From an uncultured Flavonifractor sp. (GTDB lineage Bacteria > Bacillota > Clostridia > Oscillospirales > Oscillospiraceae): a DNA stretch of 54,411 nucleotides. Made by a program: the position numbers and the translations under genes. This document shows positions 24,821 to 33,108 of the stretch, one piece after another; position 1 is the stretch's first letter; each line of letters starts with the position of its first letter. The notes beneath the pieces are model-generated. The model was not told where the DNA came from. It saw nothing but the letters and a program-made list of their open reading frames with translations, and made no database searches. The stretch lies in assembly GCF_944383115.1 (NCBI RefSeq), contig NZ_CALWOJ010000005.1, positions 1 through 54,411 on the forward strand, in the 5' to 3' direction.

Positions 24821-25309
24821 ATGACCAGAACTGCCGCCCGAGAGATTGCCGTCCACCTGACCTTCGAGTTGGGCTTTACCGGGCAGACCGCCCGTGAACT
24901 GTTGGACGAGGCTCTGAACCGAAAGATGTTTGCGCTCATTGGGGAAGAGGAGCCTTTGTATGCTGAGTTTCCCAATGAGGCCCAGCGCGCCTATATCACA
25001 AGGCTGGTAGAGGGCGTATATGAGCATGGCCCTGAACTGGACGAATATATTTCTAAATATGCAATTGGGTGGAAGTTCTCCCGGCTGAATCGGGTGGCGG
25101 TCGCCATTATGCGGGTGGCCATGTATGAAATCCTGTATATGCAGGACATTCCCAATGCCGCCGCCATCAATGAGGCGCTGGAGTTGGTGAAGCATTACGA
25201 GGAGCCGGAAGTGGTCTCCTTTGTCAACGGGATTCTGGGTTCTTTCGTGCGTGGGGAACACATCCCTGACCCGGTGGGGCTGAAGGAACAGCCGGAGGCC
25301 CAGGTGTGA
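24821..25309 (+). CDS. nusB: Transcription antitermination factor NusB
   Basis: 162-aa all-helical protein that, with NusE/S10, binds boxA RNA and prevents premature termination of rRNA transcripts. TAAREIAVHLTFELGF at the N-terminus, WKFSRLNRVAVAIMRVAMYEILYM (seen as the RLNRVA/LRVA-type block) and AINEALELVKHY...FVNGILG are diagnostic. GGAGGAACCACA precedes the ATG; upstream in-frame codons lack a site. It leads a long co-directional run of genes to recN. Confidence 0.95.
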   Translation: MTRTAAREIAVHLTFELGFTGQTARELLDEALNRKMFALIGEEEPLYAEFPNEAQRAYITRLVEGVYEHGPELDEYISKYAIGWKFSRLNRVAVAIMRVAMYEILYMQDIPNAAAINEALELVKHYEEPEVVSFVNGILGSFVRGEHIPDPVGLKEQPEAQV

Positions 25310-26241
25310 TGCGCGCTCTTGGCATCGACACCAGTAACTACACCACATCTGCCGCTGTCTTTGACGGGGCGGAAGGGGAAAATGTCGGTCGTTTGCTGGA
25401 AGTACGTCCCGGCGAACTGGGCCTGCGGCAGAGCGATGCACTGTTTCAGCACGTCAAGGCTCTGCCCGGACGCATCCAACAGTTGAAGCAGGAAGATTGG
25501 CTGACAGATATTGTTGCCGTAGGCGCCTCCACTCGTCCCAGGGCAGTGGAGGGGTCTTATATGCCCTGCTTTCTGGCAGGGGAAAGTCAAGGGCGTACCT
25601 TGGCTGCTGCTTTGAACGTGCCTTTTTTTGCTTGTTCACACCAACAGGGCCACATAGCCGCCGCCGCATGGTCGGCAGGACGAATGGATTTGCTGGATCG
25701 GCCCATTCTGACCTGGCATTTGTCCGGCGGCACCACTGAACTGCTCTATGTGGAGCCGGAGGGCGTAAACGTCAAGGCGACTCTGCTGGGCGGTACCAGC
25801 GATATCTCTGCCGGGCAGCTTATTGACCGTACCGGCGTATTGCTGGGGTTGGATTTTCCGGCGGGTAAGGCGATGGACGAGTTGGCCCAGAGGGGGAAAG
25901 ATCAAAAATTTAATGTAAAGCTGAGCGGCTTTACATTCTCTCTCTCCGGCATGGAAAACAAGGTCAAGGCCATGGCGGAGCAGGGGACGGAACAGGCGGA
26001 TATTGCCCGCTTTGCCCTGCTGACAGTGGCCGATGTGGTACGCCGGGCGACTCTGTCGGCCCTGGAGCAATATCCTGGAGTGCCGGTACTGTGTTCCGGC
26101 GGAGTGGCCTCTAACACCCTACTGCGGAGGGTTATGGAGCCTCTGGGCGCAGTGTTTGCCCAGCCCCGGTTTTCCACCGACAACGCCATGGGTGTTGCCA
26201 TCCTCGCCTGGCGCGCTGCAAAGGCGGGTGACCTGGCATGA
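25309..26241 (+). CDS. TsaD/Kae1-like paralog (short, function unknown)
   Basis: 310-aa ASKHA-fold protein resembling TsaD, the tRNA t6A carrier-transfer subunit, but about 30 aa shorter. It keeps the metal-binding H111-x3-H115 (SHQQGHIAAA), the LSGGTTELLY phosphate loop, and CSGGVASNTLLR. Clostridial genomes commonly carry such a second copy besides true TsaD; its substrate is not known. The ATG overlaps the nusB stop (TGATG), and the gene overlaps xseA by 4 nt. It could be an amidase-like or carbamoyl-transfer enzyme; calling it tsaD itself would be unsafe. Confidence 0.8.
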   Translation: MRALGIDTSNYTTSAAVFDGAEGENVGRLLEVRPGELGLRQSDALFQHVKALPGRIQQLKQEDWLTDIVAVGASTRPRAVEGSYMPCFLAGESQGRTLAAALNVPFFACSHQQGHIAAAAWSAGRMDLLDRPILTWHLSGGTTELLYVEPEGVNVKATLLGGTSDISAGQLIDRTGVLLGLDFPAGKAMDELAQRGKDQKFNVKLSGFTFSLSGMENKVKAMAEQGTEQADIARFALLTVADVVRRATLSALEQYPGVPVLCSGGVASNTLLRRVMEPLGAVFAQPRFSTDNAMGVAILAWRAAKAGDLA

Positions 26242-27425
26242 GCCAAATTTATACGGTTTCTCAGGTCAATCAATATATTAAATCCCTGCTGGATCGAGAC
26301 CGGGAACTGACCGCGCTCTATGTCCGGGGCGAGATCTCCAATTATAAGGCCTATCCCTCCGGCCACCACTATTTTTCCTTGAAGGATGGGGAAGGCGCCA
26401 TTCGCTGCGTTATGTTCAAGCGGGAGGCCATGTCCCTTCGGTTTCGGCCGGAAAACGGTATGAAGGTCATTGCCTTCGGTCGGGTGGCGGTATTTCCCCG
26501 AGACGGGCAATATCAGCTGTACTGCACCGCTCTGACCCCGGAGGGGGTGGGGGATCTGCATCTGGCCTTTGAGCAGCTGAAACAGAAGCTGTATGCCGAG
26601 GGACTCTTTGATCCCGCCCACAAAAAGCCCATCCCCAAATTCCCCAAGAGGATCGCCCTGATCACCTCTTCCGCCGGCGCGGCGGTGCGGGATATGCTGC
26701 GTATTCTGGGGGCCCGGTGGCCTATGGCGGAGGTCTTTCTTCTGCCGGTGCGGGTTCAGGGGGCGGAGGCCCCCGGTGAGATCTGTGCCGCCGTCGCCTG
26801 GGCCAACCAGCATCAGGTGGCCGACCTCATCATCACCGGTCGGGGCGGCGGGTCCATGGAGGATCTGTGGGCCTTCAACGACGAAAACGTGGCCCGCACC
26901 ATCTATCACTCGGCAATTCCGGTGATCTCTGCGGTAGGTCATGAGCCTGACGTGACTATAGCTGACTTTGTGGCAGATCTGCGGGCAGCCACCCCCTCCA
27001 ATGCCGCCGAGCTGGCGGTGCCGGATCAGAACGAGGTGGCAGTGTGGCTGCGGCAGATGGAGGGGCGGTTGGCCCAGGCAATGGGCCGCAAGCTGGAGTC
27101 CGCCCGGAAGGATCTGGACCGGGCCGCTCGGTGCCGGGCCCTTCAGGACCCCATGAACTATGTGGATGATAAGCGGATGGTGCTGGATTATCAGCGGGAG
27201 AAGCTGGCGGCTGGACTGAATGCCTCCCTTAACCGGGAGCGGCAGCGTTTTGGGCAGCTGGCTTCCAAACTGGACGCCCTCAGCCCCCTGAAGGTGCTGG
27301 GTCGGGGGTACGCCATTCCTCAAAAGACAGACGGCGGCGTTGTCCGGTCTGTGTCCGACGTGGCCCCTGGCGACGGGCTGAAGCTGCGGGTGGCCGATGG
27401 GGAGATATCCTGTCAAGTGATTTAA
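26238..27425 (+). CDS. xseA: Exodeoxyribonuclease VII large subunit
   Basis: 395-aa subunit carrying an N-terminal OB fold (VRGEISNYKAYPSGHHYFSLKD) followed by the catalytic domain with ALITSSAGAAVRDM, IITGRGGGSMEDLWAFNDE and SAVGHEPDVTIADFVADLR. A long coiled-coil region and a C-terminal LGRGYAIP segment follow. With XseB it degrades single-stranded DNA from both ends. Length and motif order are standard. It starts inside the preceding gene (ATGA). Confidence 0.97.
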   Translation: MSQIYTVSQVNQYIKSLLDRDRELTALYVRGEISNYKAYPSGHHYFSLKDGEGAIRCVMFKREAMSLRFRPENGMKVIAFGRVAVFPRDGQYQLYCTALTPEGVGDLHLAFEQLKQKLYAEGLFDPAHKKPIPKFPKRIALITSSAGAAVRDMLRILGARWPMAEVFLLPVRVQGAEAPGEICAAVAWANQHQVADLIITGRGGGSMEDLWAFNDENVARTIYHSAIPVISAVGHEPDVTIADFVADLRAATPSNAAELAVPDQNEVAVWLRQMEGRLAQAMGRKLESARKDLDRAARCRALQDPMNYVDDKRMVLDYQREKLAAGLNASLNRERQRFGQLASKLDALSPLKVLGRGYAIPQKTDGGVVRSVSDVAPGDGLKLRVADGEISCQVI

Positions 27426-27456
27426 CTTGACGATATGTGGAAAGGACTTATACAAC

Positions 27457-27693
27457 ATGGCGGAAGAGAAAAAGACCTTTGAGCAGGCCATGGGCCGGCT
27501 GGAGTTGATTGTGAAGCGGCTGGAACAGGGGGACGCCTCTCTGGAGGAGGCGCTTGCTCTCTTTGAGGAAGGGACCCGGCTGCTGGGAGGATGTTCCGCC
27601 CAGTTGGACAGCGCCGAACAGAAAGTGCGAAAATTGTTGGCCGGGCCGGAGGGCCAGCCGGTGGAAGAGCCGTTTGAGGAGGGGCAGGTATGA
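27457..27693 (+). CDS. xseB: Exodeoxyribonuclease VII small subunit
   Basis: 78-aa helical hairpin: TFEQAMGRLELIVKRLEQGD then LEEALALFEEGTRLL, the standard XseB signature. It caps the long helices of XseA. The start MAEEKK follows GGAAAGGA; ten upstream in-frame codons are excluded because they lack a ribosome binding site. The stop overlaps the ispA start by 4 nt. Confidence 0.94.
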   Translation: MAEEKKTFEQAMGRLELIVKRLEQGDASLEEALALFEEGTRLLGGCSAQLDSAEQKVRKLLAGPEGQPVEEPFEEGQV

Positions 27694-28571
27694 CGGAGCG
27701 GGAAGGACTGAACCGGCACAGAAGCATGGTGGAAGACTGGCTGCACGGCTGCTTTCAGGGACGTGCGCCCCGTGGCGATCTGTATGATGCCATGTATTAC
27801 AGCCTGCTGGCCGGCGGCAAACGTATCCGGCCTGTCTTGCTGCTGGAGACCTGCCGCCTGTGCGGAGGCGATCCGGCGCAGGTACTGCCTTTTGCCGGGG
27901 CCATCGAGATGATCCATACCTATTCGTTGATCCACGACGACCTGCCCTGTATGGACGATGACGACCTGCGCCGGGGCCGGCCTACCAATCACAAGGTCTA
28001 CGGTGAAGCTACCGCGGTGCTGGCCGGGGATGCGTTGCTGACGGCGGCCTTTGAGTGGATGCTGGACCCGTCTGTATCGTTGCCGCCACAGCAGGTGCTG
28101 GCGGCGGCGGGGGTATTGGCCCGGGCTGCCGGCGCTCAGGGTATGGTGGGCGGCCAGGTACTGGACATGGCGGGCGAGGGCCATGCCATGGGCCTTACCG
28201 AGGTGGAGGAGCTTCAGCGGCTCAAGACGGGTGCGCTGATCCGGGCCGCCGCTGAAATGGGTTGCGTGCTGGCTGGCGGCAGTGAGGAGCAGCGGAAGGC
28301 AGTATGCCGCTATGCGGAGCGGATAGGGCTTGCCTTCCAGATCCAGGACGACATTCTGGATGTTGTGGGGGACGAGGCCACTCTGGGCAAGCCGGTGGGT
28401 TCCGACGCCAAGAGTGAGAAGAATACCTTTGTAACATTGAAAGGGCTGGAAGAATGCCGCCGGCTGGTGGAAGAACTCACGGAAGAGGCGGTGGACGCCC
28501 TTTCTATCTTTGGAGCGGAAGGGAACGACCTTTGTTGGTTGGCGCGCTCCTTGGCAAGCCGGGAAAAGTGA
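27690..28571 (+). CDS. ispA: Farnesyl diphosphate synthase
   Basis: 293-aa all-helical prenyltransferase condensing isopentenyl and dimethylallyl diphosphates to C15 (possibly C20) products. First aspartate-rich motif DDLPCMDDDD (83-92) and second FQIQDDILDVVGD are intact, plus GGKRIRP for diphosphate binding. The order xseA-xseB-ispA-...-dxs is widespread in Firmicutes. It is followed closely by a DUF212 membrane protein that may work on the same kind of substrate. Confidence 0.95.
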   Translation: MTEREGLNRHRSMVEDWLHGCFQGRAPRGDLYDAMYYSLLAGGKRIRPVLLLETCRLCGGDPAQVLPFAGAIEMIHTYSLIHDDLPCMDDDDLRRGRPTNHKVYGEATAVLAGDALLTAAFEWMLDPSVSLPPQQVLAAAGVLARAAGAQGMVGGQVLDMAGEGHAMGLTEVEELQRLKTGALIRAAAEMGCVLAGGSEEQRKAVCRYAERIGLAFQIQDDILDVVGDEATLGKPVGSDAKSEKNTFVTLKGLEECRRLVEELTEEAVDALSIFGAEGNDLCWLARSLASREK

Positions 28572-28578
28572 GGAACAT

Positions 28579-29040
28579 ATGGGAAACGTAGTCGACTTTT
28601 TCACTGGCAACCTGATTCTGAACCTGGCCATCCTGGCTTGGGCCATTGCCCAGGGCCTGAAAATTATCATTACCTTTTGGACCAAGAAAAAACTGGACTG
28701 GCATTACCTGGTGGCCAGCGGCGGAATGCCCAGTTCTCACTCCGCTTTTGTATGTGCCTGCGCCGCTGCGGTGGGCTATATGTATGGCTGGGGTTCGCCC
28801 CTGTTCAGCATTGCAGCGGTGGTGGCAATTGTAGTGATGTATGATGCCGCCAACGTCCGTAAGGCTGCGGGAGAACAGGCCAAGATTCTCAACTATATCA
28901 TGGACCACTGGACGGAAATGAAACCGGCCCTCTTTGGCAAAGAGTTGAAGGAACTGCTGGGCCACACGCCGTTTCAGGTGATTATGGGTGGCCTGCTGGG
29001 TGTTGCGGTTGGTCTGGTGGGCGCCTGGCTGTGGAGTTGA
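28579..29040 (+). CDS. DUF212 (divergent PAP2, YuiD-like) membrane protein
   Basis: 153-aa integral membrane protein with about four hydrophobic segments. The conserved SGGMPSSHSAFVCA motif (about residues 47-60) and the later DAANVRKAAGEQA block define the DUF212 family, related to PAP2 phosphatases. The start MGNVVDF follows GAGGAACAT; upstream codons lie in ispA. Lying between ispA and dxs, it may dephosphorylate a polyprenyl phosphate, but this is a guess from context. Same frame as dxs, separated by one stop and 36 bp. Confidence 0.88.
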   Translation: MGNVVDFFTGNLILNLAILAWAIAQGLKIIITFWTKKKLDWHYLVASGGMPSSHSAFVCACAAAVGYMYGWGSPLFSIAAVVAIVVMYDAANVRKAAGEQAKILNYIMDHWTEMKPALFGKELKELLGHTPFQVIMGGLLGVAVGLVGAWLWS

Positions 29041-29076
29041 GTCCTGCTATTTGATCCTTCACCGGGAGGTGTTACC

Positions 29077-30930
29077 ATTCTTAGTCTGGAGCAATGTTCC
29101 AACGATCTCAGCAGCCTGACTGACAGCGAGGCTGTGGCCCTGTGCGGTCTGCTGCGGGCCCGCATTCTGGATGTGGTCTCTCATACCGGGGGCCATCTGG
29201 CGTCCAGTCTGGGTGCGGTGGAGCTGATCGTTGCCATTCATCGAGTCTTTGATACCGGCCTGGACCGCCTGGTATTTGACGTGGGTCATCAGTGTTATGC
29301 CCACAAGATCCTCACCGGCCGAAACGCAGCAATGGAGACACTGCGCAGCTTCGGCGGATTGGCGGGTTATCCAAAGCCAACAGAGAGCAAGACGGATGCC
29401 TTTGTTGCCGGCCATGCGTCCAACTCGGTTTCTGTAGCTCTTGGCATGGCAAGGGTAAGGACTTTACAGAAGAAAAATTATAGTGTTTTGGCGCTTCTGG
29501 GGGATGGCGCTCTGACTGGCGGCCTGGCCTATGAGGGCCTGTCTGATGCCGGCGACAGCGGGGAACCACTGATTGTGATTCTGAATGATAATGGTATGTC
29601 AATTACCAAGAGTGTGGGTGGCGTGGCAGATCATCTGGCCCGGCAGCGACTCAAGCCTCAGTATCTGCGTTTTAAGCGGGGATACCGAAAAGTTATGGGG
29701 GCCACCCCTGTGGGGCGCGGAATCTATAAAGTGACCCACAAAGTCAAAACCGCCATCAAAGAGACCCTGCTGCCGTGCAGCCTCTTTGAGGATATGGGTT
29801 TTACCTACCTGGGTCCGGTGGATGGCCACGATGTAAAACGGCTGACCCGGCTTCTGAAATACGCCCGGGATCTGAAGGGGCCCGTGCTGCTCCATGTCAG
29901 AACTGTAAAGGGGAAGGGCTATTCACCGGCAGAGCGTAATCCCGACCAATTTCATGGTGTGGGCCGCTTTTGTGTGGAGACGGGCGAGGTATTGAAGGGC
30001 AGCGGGACAAACTTCTCCTCTGTTTTTGGACAGGCACTGTGCCGCCTGGCCCAGCAGGATCCCAAACTGTGTGCGGTCACTGCCGCCATGCAGGGAGGGA
30101 CAGGTTTGGACGGTTTTGCCGCACGTTTTCCGGATCGGTTCTTTGATGTGGGGATTGCCGAGGGCCATGCGGTGGCTATGGCTGCCGGTATGGCAAAGCA
30201 GGGGATGACCCCGGTATTTGCGGTCTACTCTACGTTTCTCCAGAGAGCCTACGATATGCTGATCCATGACGTAGCGCTCCAGGGGCTTCATGTGGTCTTT
30301 GCCATTGACCGGGCTGGTCTGGTGGGGGAAGATGGAGAAACCCATCACGGCGTTTTTGATGTGGCCTTTTTGGATACAGTACCCGGTATGACGGTATTGT
30401 GCCCCTCCAGTTATGCTGAATTGGAGACCATGCTTCATCGGGCTGTTTATGAAGTGGATGGGCCGGTGGCTGTGCGCTATCCGCGGGGCGGCCAGGGCGA
30501 TTATCAGGATGATTCCGGCCCAGCGGAGGCAGTTGTGCTGCGTACTGGACAGGATATTACCTTAATAGGATATGGCATTACAATCAACGCGCTGTTGGAG
30601 TGCGCGGAGCGGTTGGCCCGGGAAGGTATTCAAGCTGAGGTGATCAAACTTAATACCATTACTCCGTTGGATGCAGAACTGGCGGCGGCATCTGTCAGAA
30701 AAACAGAACGGCTGTTGGTGGCGGAAGAGGTTGCTTCAGGCAATTGTGTAGGGCAGCGTCTGGCTGCTGATCTGTTGGAGCGAGGGATCTCTGCCCGATT
30801 GGCCTTTGTGAATACCGGCTCCGGTTTTGTTCCTCATGGATCGGTATCCCAGCTCCGAACTCTGTGTGGGCTGGACGGAATATCGCTGTATCAAAAGGCG
30901 CTGGAGGTCTGCGGGCATGGCCATCATTAA
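29077..30930 (+). CDS. dxs: 1-deoxy-D-xylulose-5-phosphate synthase, apparent ATT start
   Basis: 617-aa ThDP enzyme joining pyruvate and glyceraldehyde-3-phosphate, first step of the MEP isoprenoid pathway. Seen: HTGGHLASSLGAVEL, GDGALTGGLAYEGL and the ThDP-binding NDNGMSI, DGHDVKRL, and the transketolase-type VGIAEGHAVAMAAG and DRAGLVGEDGETHHG. The first ATG/GTG/TTG in frame is the GTG at 29134, which would remove about 19 conserved N-terminal residues. GGGAGGTG (29064-29071) instead sits 5 nt before an in-frame ATT at 29077, exactly where homologs begin. ATT is therefore taken as the initiator. Confidence 0.93.
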   Translation: MLSLEQCSNDLSSLTDSEAVALCGLLRARILDVVSHTGGHLASSLGAVELIVAIHRVFDTGLDRLVFDVGHQCYAHKILTGRNAAMETLRSFGGLAGYPKPTESKTDAFVAGHASNSVSVALGMARVRTLQKKNYSVLALLGDGALTGGLAYEGLSDAGDSGEPLIVILNDNGMSITKSVGGVADHLARQRLKPQYLRFKRGYRKVMGATPVGRGIYKVTHKVKTAIKETLLPCSLFEDMGFTYLGPVDGHDVKRLTRLLKYARDLKGPVLLHVRTVKGKGYSPAERNPDQFHGVGRFCVETGEVLKGSGTNFSSVFGQALCRLAQQDPKLCAVTAAMQGGTGLDGFAARFPDRFFDVGIAEGHAVAMAAGMAKQGMTPVFAVYSTFLQRAYDMLIHDVALQGLHVVFAIDRAGLVGEDGETHHGVFDVAFLDTVPGMTVLCPSSYAELETMLHRAVYEVDGPVAVRYPRGGQGDYQDDSGPAEAVVLRTGQDITLIGYGITINALLECAERLAREGIQAEVIKLNTITPLDAELAAASVRKTERLLVAEEVASGNCVGQRLAADLLERGISARLAFVNTGSGFVPHGSVSQLRTLCGLDGISLYQKALEVCGHGHH

Positions 30931-31738
30931 AAAGAGACTGGATGTACTGCTGGTGGAGCGGGGACTGGTGGAGAGCCGCCAGCGTGCCCAGGCATTCATC
31001 ATGAGCGGACAGGTCTTTGTGAAAGAACAGAAGGTTGACAAAGCGGGAGCCCAGATCCCGGAGGACGCTCCGATTGAAGTGCGGGGGCAGACCCTGGCCT
31101 ATGTGAGCCGTGGCGGTCTGAAACTGGAGAAAGCCATGAAGACTTTTGAGGGCCTCCATTTAACCGGTGCGGTATGCGGAGATATCGGGGCCTCAACCGG
31201 GGGCTTTACCGATTGCATGCTGCAAAACGGGGCATCAAAGGTATATGCCGTGGACGTGGGTTACGGACAGCTGGCCTGGTCACTGCGCAGCGACGAGCGG
31301 GTGATTTGTTTGGAGCGAACCAACGCCCGGTATCTGACCCACCAGCAGATTCCCGATGAACTGGATTTTGCCAGTGTGGATGTATCCTTCATCTCCCTGA
31401 AGCTGATCCTGCCTGCCCTCCGGGGCCTGCTCAAACCGGACGGTGAGGCGGTGTGCCTGGTCAAGCCCCAGTTTGAGGCGGGGCGGGAAAAAGTGGGCAA
31501 GAAGGGCGTGGTGCGGGATCCTGCTGTCCACCAGGAAGTAATCCAACAGTTTCTGCGAAATGCAGAGGAAGCAGATTTTACTGTAAAGGACATGACCTTT
31601 TCACCAATCAGAGGACCCGAGGGCAACATAGAATACCTGGGATACCTGTTGGCTGGCCGGGGCAAGGGTGCCTGGACCGGCGATCCGGCAAACCTGGTAG
31701 CGGCATCCCACGGAGCCCTGGAAGGAGCCGGACAATGA
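30917..31738 (+). CDS. tlyA: TlyA-family rRNA (cytidine-2'-O) methyltransferase/hemolysin-like protein
   Basis: 273-aa protein with an N-terminal S4 RNA-binding domain (KRLDVLLVERGLVESRQRAQ) and an FtsJ-like SAM domain (GDIGASTGGFTDCML, VYAVDVGYGQLAW, DFASVDVSFISL). The mycobacterial relative methylates 16S and 23S rRNA. Start MAIIKKR overlaps the dxs end by 14 nt; a longer upstream frame lies inside dxs. It couples to nadK by ATGA overlap. Gene order tlyA-nadK-argR-recN is the standard clostridial arrangement. Confidence 0.93.
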   Translation: MAIIKKRLDVLLVERGLVESRQRAQAFIMSGQVFVKEQKVDKAGAQIPEDAPIEVRGQTLAYVSRGGLKLEKAMKTFEGLHLTGAVCGDIGASTGGFTDCMLQNGASKVYAVDVGYGQLAWSLRSDERVICLERTNARYLTHQQIPDELDFASVDVSFISLKLILPALRGLLKPDGEAVCLVKPQFEAGREKVGKKGVVRDPAVHQEVIQQFLRNAEEADFTVKDMTFSPIRGPEGNIEYLGYLLAGRGKGAWTGDPANLVAASHGALEGAGQ

Positions 31739-32598
31739 AAGTAGTATTGAGTCCCAACCCCTATCGGGATCGGGGATTGAAGGCCGCTCAGGCGGCAGAG
31801 AAAATTTTAAAAGCTGCTGGGGTGGAGACCGCCGTTTGTCTGCCCTTTTCCGTAGAGGGGGGGAACATAGAGTTCCCCAAGCACATCCACTTCAAGCAGA
31901 CCGATGAAGAATTGAAAGACGCTGATATTCTGGTGTGCTTTGGCGGGGATGGTACCATTCTCCATGCGGCCAAGGATGCCAACCAGTTTAACGTACCTAT
32001 TCTGGGCGTCAATCTAGGCAGCGTAGGTTTTATGGCGGAGTTGGAATTGGGAGAGCTGTCCATGCTATCCAAGTTGTCCGCCGGAAAGTACGATGTGGAA
32101 TGCCGAATGATGCTGGATGTAACGGTACGGCGTGACGGCAAGGTAATTTATTCAGATATTGCGCTCAACGATGCCGCCCTCACCAAGGGCGCCGTGGCCC
32201 GGGTGGTGGATCTTGAAGTGCTGGGGGATAAGACCACTATTACCAAAATGTCCGCCGATGGAGTGGTCATCAGTACGCCTACCGGTTCCACCGCCTATTC
32301 CATGTCGGCGGGGGGGCCTATTGTGGAACCTACAGCAGAGAATATCATTGTTACCCCCATCTGCCCCCATGCCTTGTCTGCCCGGTCCTTTGTGCTGGGC
32401 CATGAGCGGACGGTGTCCATCAAGTTGGGACGGATGGCCCGTAAGACCGCCTTTTTGTCAGTAGACGGCGGCAAGGCATTCAAGCTGAACGGCGGCGATG
32501 TGGTGGAGACAAAGATGTCCAAGTCCAAGACCAAGCTGGTACGAGTGACCGGCCGGACGTTTTATGAGATTTTAAACCATAAATTGGGAGGTGCATAA
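31735..32598 (+). CDS. nadK: NAD kinase
   Basis: 287-aa enzyme phosphorylating NAD to NADP. The signature VCFGGDGTILHAAKDA (GGDGT), LNDAALTKG, and TPTGSTAYSMSAGGP motif are intact. Length typical for bacterial NadK. It overlaps tlyA by 4 nt and is 3 bp from argR, so all are co-transcribed. Confidence 0.96.
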   Translation: MKVVLSPNPYRDRGLKAAQAAEKILKAAGVETAVCLPFSVEGGNIEFPKHIHFKQTDEELKDADILVCFGGDGTILHAAKDANQFNVPILGVNLGSVGFMAELELGELSMLSKLSAGKYDVECRMMLDVTVRRDGKVIYSDIALNDAALTKGAVARVVDLEVLGDKTTITKMSADGVVISTPTGSTAYSMSAGGPIVEPTAENIIVTPICPHALSARSFVLGHERTVSIKLGRMARKTAFLSVDGGKAFKLNGGDVVETKMSKSKTKLVRVTGRTFYEILNHKLGGA

Positions 32599-32601
32599 GC
32601 C

Positions 32602-33054
32602 ATGAAGGCAAAGCGGCAGCAGGAGATTTTGCGGATCATTGCAGAGCAAGATGTAGATACTCAGGACCAGCTTCTTACAGAACTGCGGGCCAGGGGGGTA
32701 CAATCCACCCAAGCCACCATTTCCCGGGACATCAAGGAACTCCATTTAATCAAAGAACTGACGGGCTATGGTACCTATCGCTATGCCGTTTCTGAACGAA
32801 AAGCCTCCCTGAATATTGCTGGCCGGCTGCGTACCATTTTCAAGGAGGGTGTCACCTCCTTTGACGTGGCACAGAACATTGTGGTACTCAAGACCATGCC
32901 CGGTCTTGCTTCAGCGGCCTGTGCCGCTATTGACGGCATGGATATTTCCAGCCTGGTGGGCAGTTTGGCAGGGGACGACACCGCTATCCTCATTATGCGC
33001 ACCAACGAGGATGCAGCGGAATTTTGCAATGAGATCCATGCCATGCTGAAATAA
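32602..33054 (+). CDS. argR: Arginine repressor ArgR/AhrC
   Basis: 150-aa hexameric regulator sensing arginine. The winged helix spans KRQQEILRIIAEQDVDTQDQ to STQATISRDIKELHLIK, and the C-terminal oligomerisation/ligand domain includes LPxxA-like GLASAACAAIDGM and SLAGDDTAILIM with the arginine-binding Asp pair. Preceded by GGGAGGTGCATAAGCC. Its place between nadK and recN is conserved in Firmicutes. No arginine genes lie in the window, so targets are elsewhere. Confidence 0.95.
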   Translation: MKAKRQQEILRIIAEQDVDTQDQLLTELRARGVQSTQATISRDIKELHLIKELTGYGTYRYAVSERKASLNIAGRLRTIFKEGVTSFDVAQNIVVLKTMPGLASAACAAIDGMDISSLVGSLAGDDTAILIMRTNEDAAEFCNEIHAMLK

Positions 33055-33108
33055 GGGCGGGGCAAGTTTGCGATTTTTGAGGCAAAATATTAGGTGGGTG
33101 AGTGGGAT

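Noticed and set aside
25902-28685. 927-codon minus-strand open frame across xseA, xseB and ispA
   Set aside because: It lies opposite several well-identified enzymes and encodes low-complexity shadow sequence.
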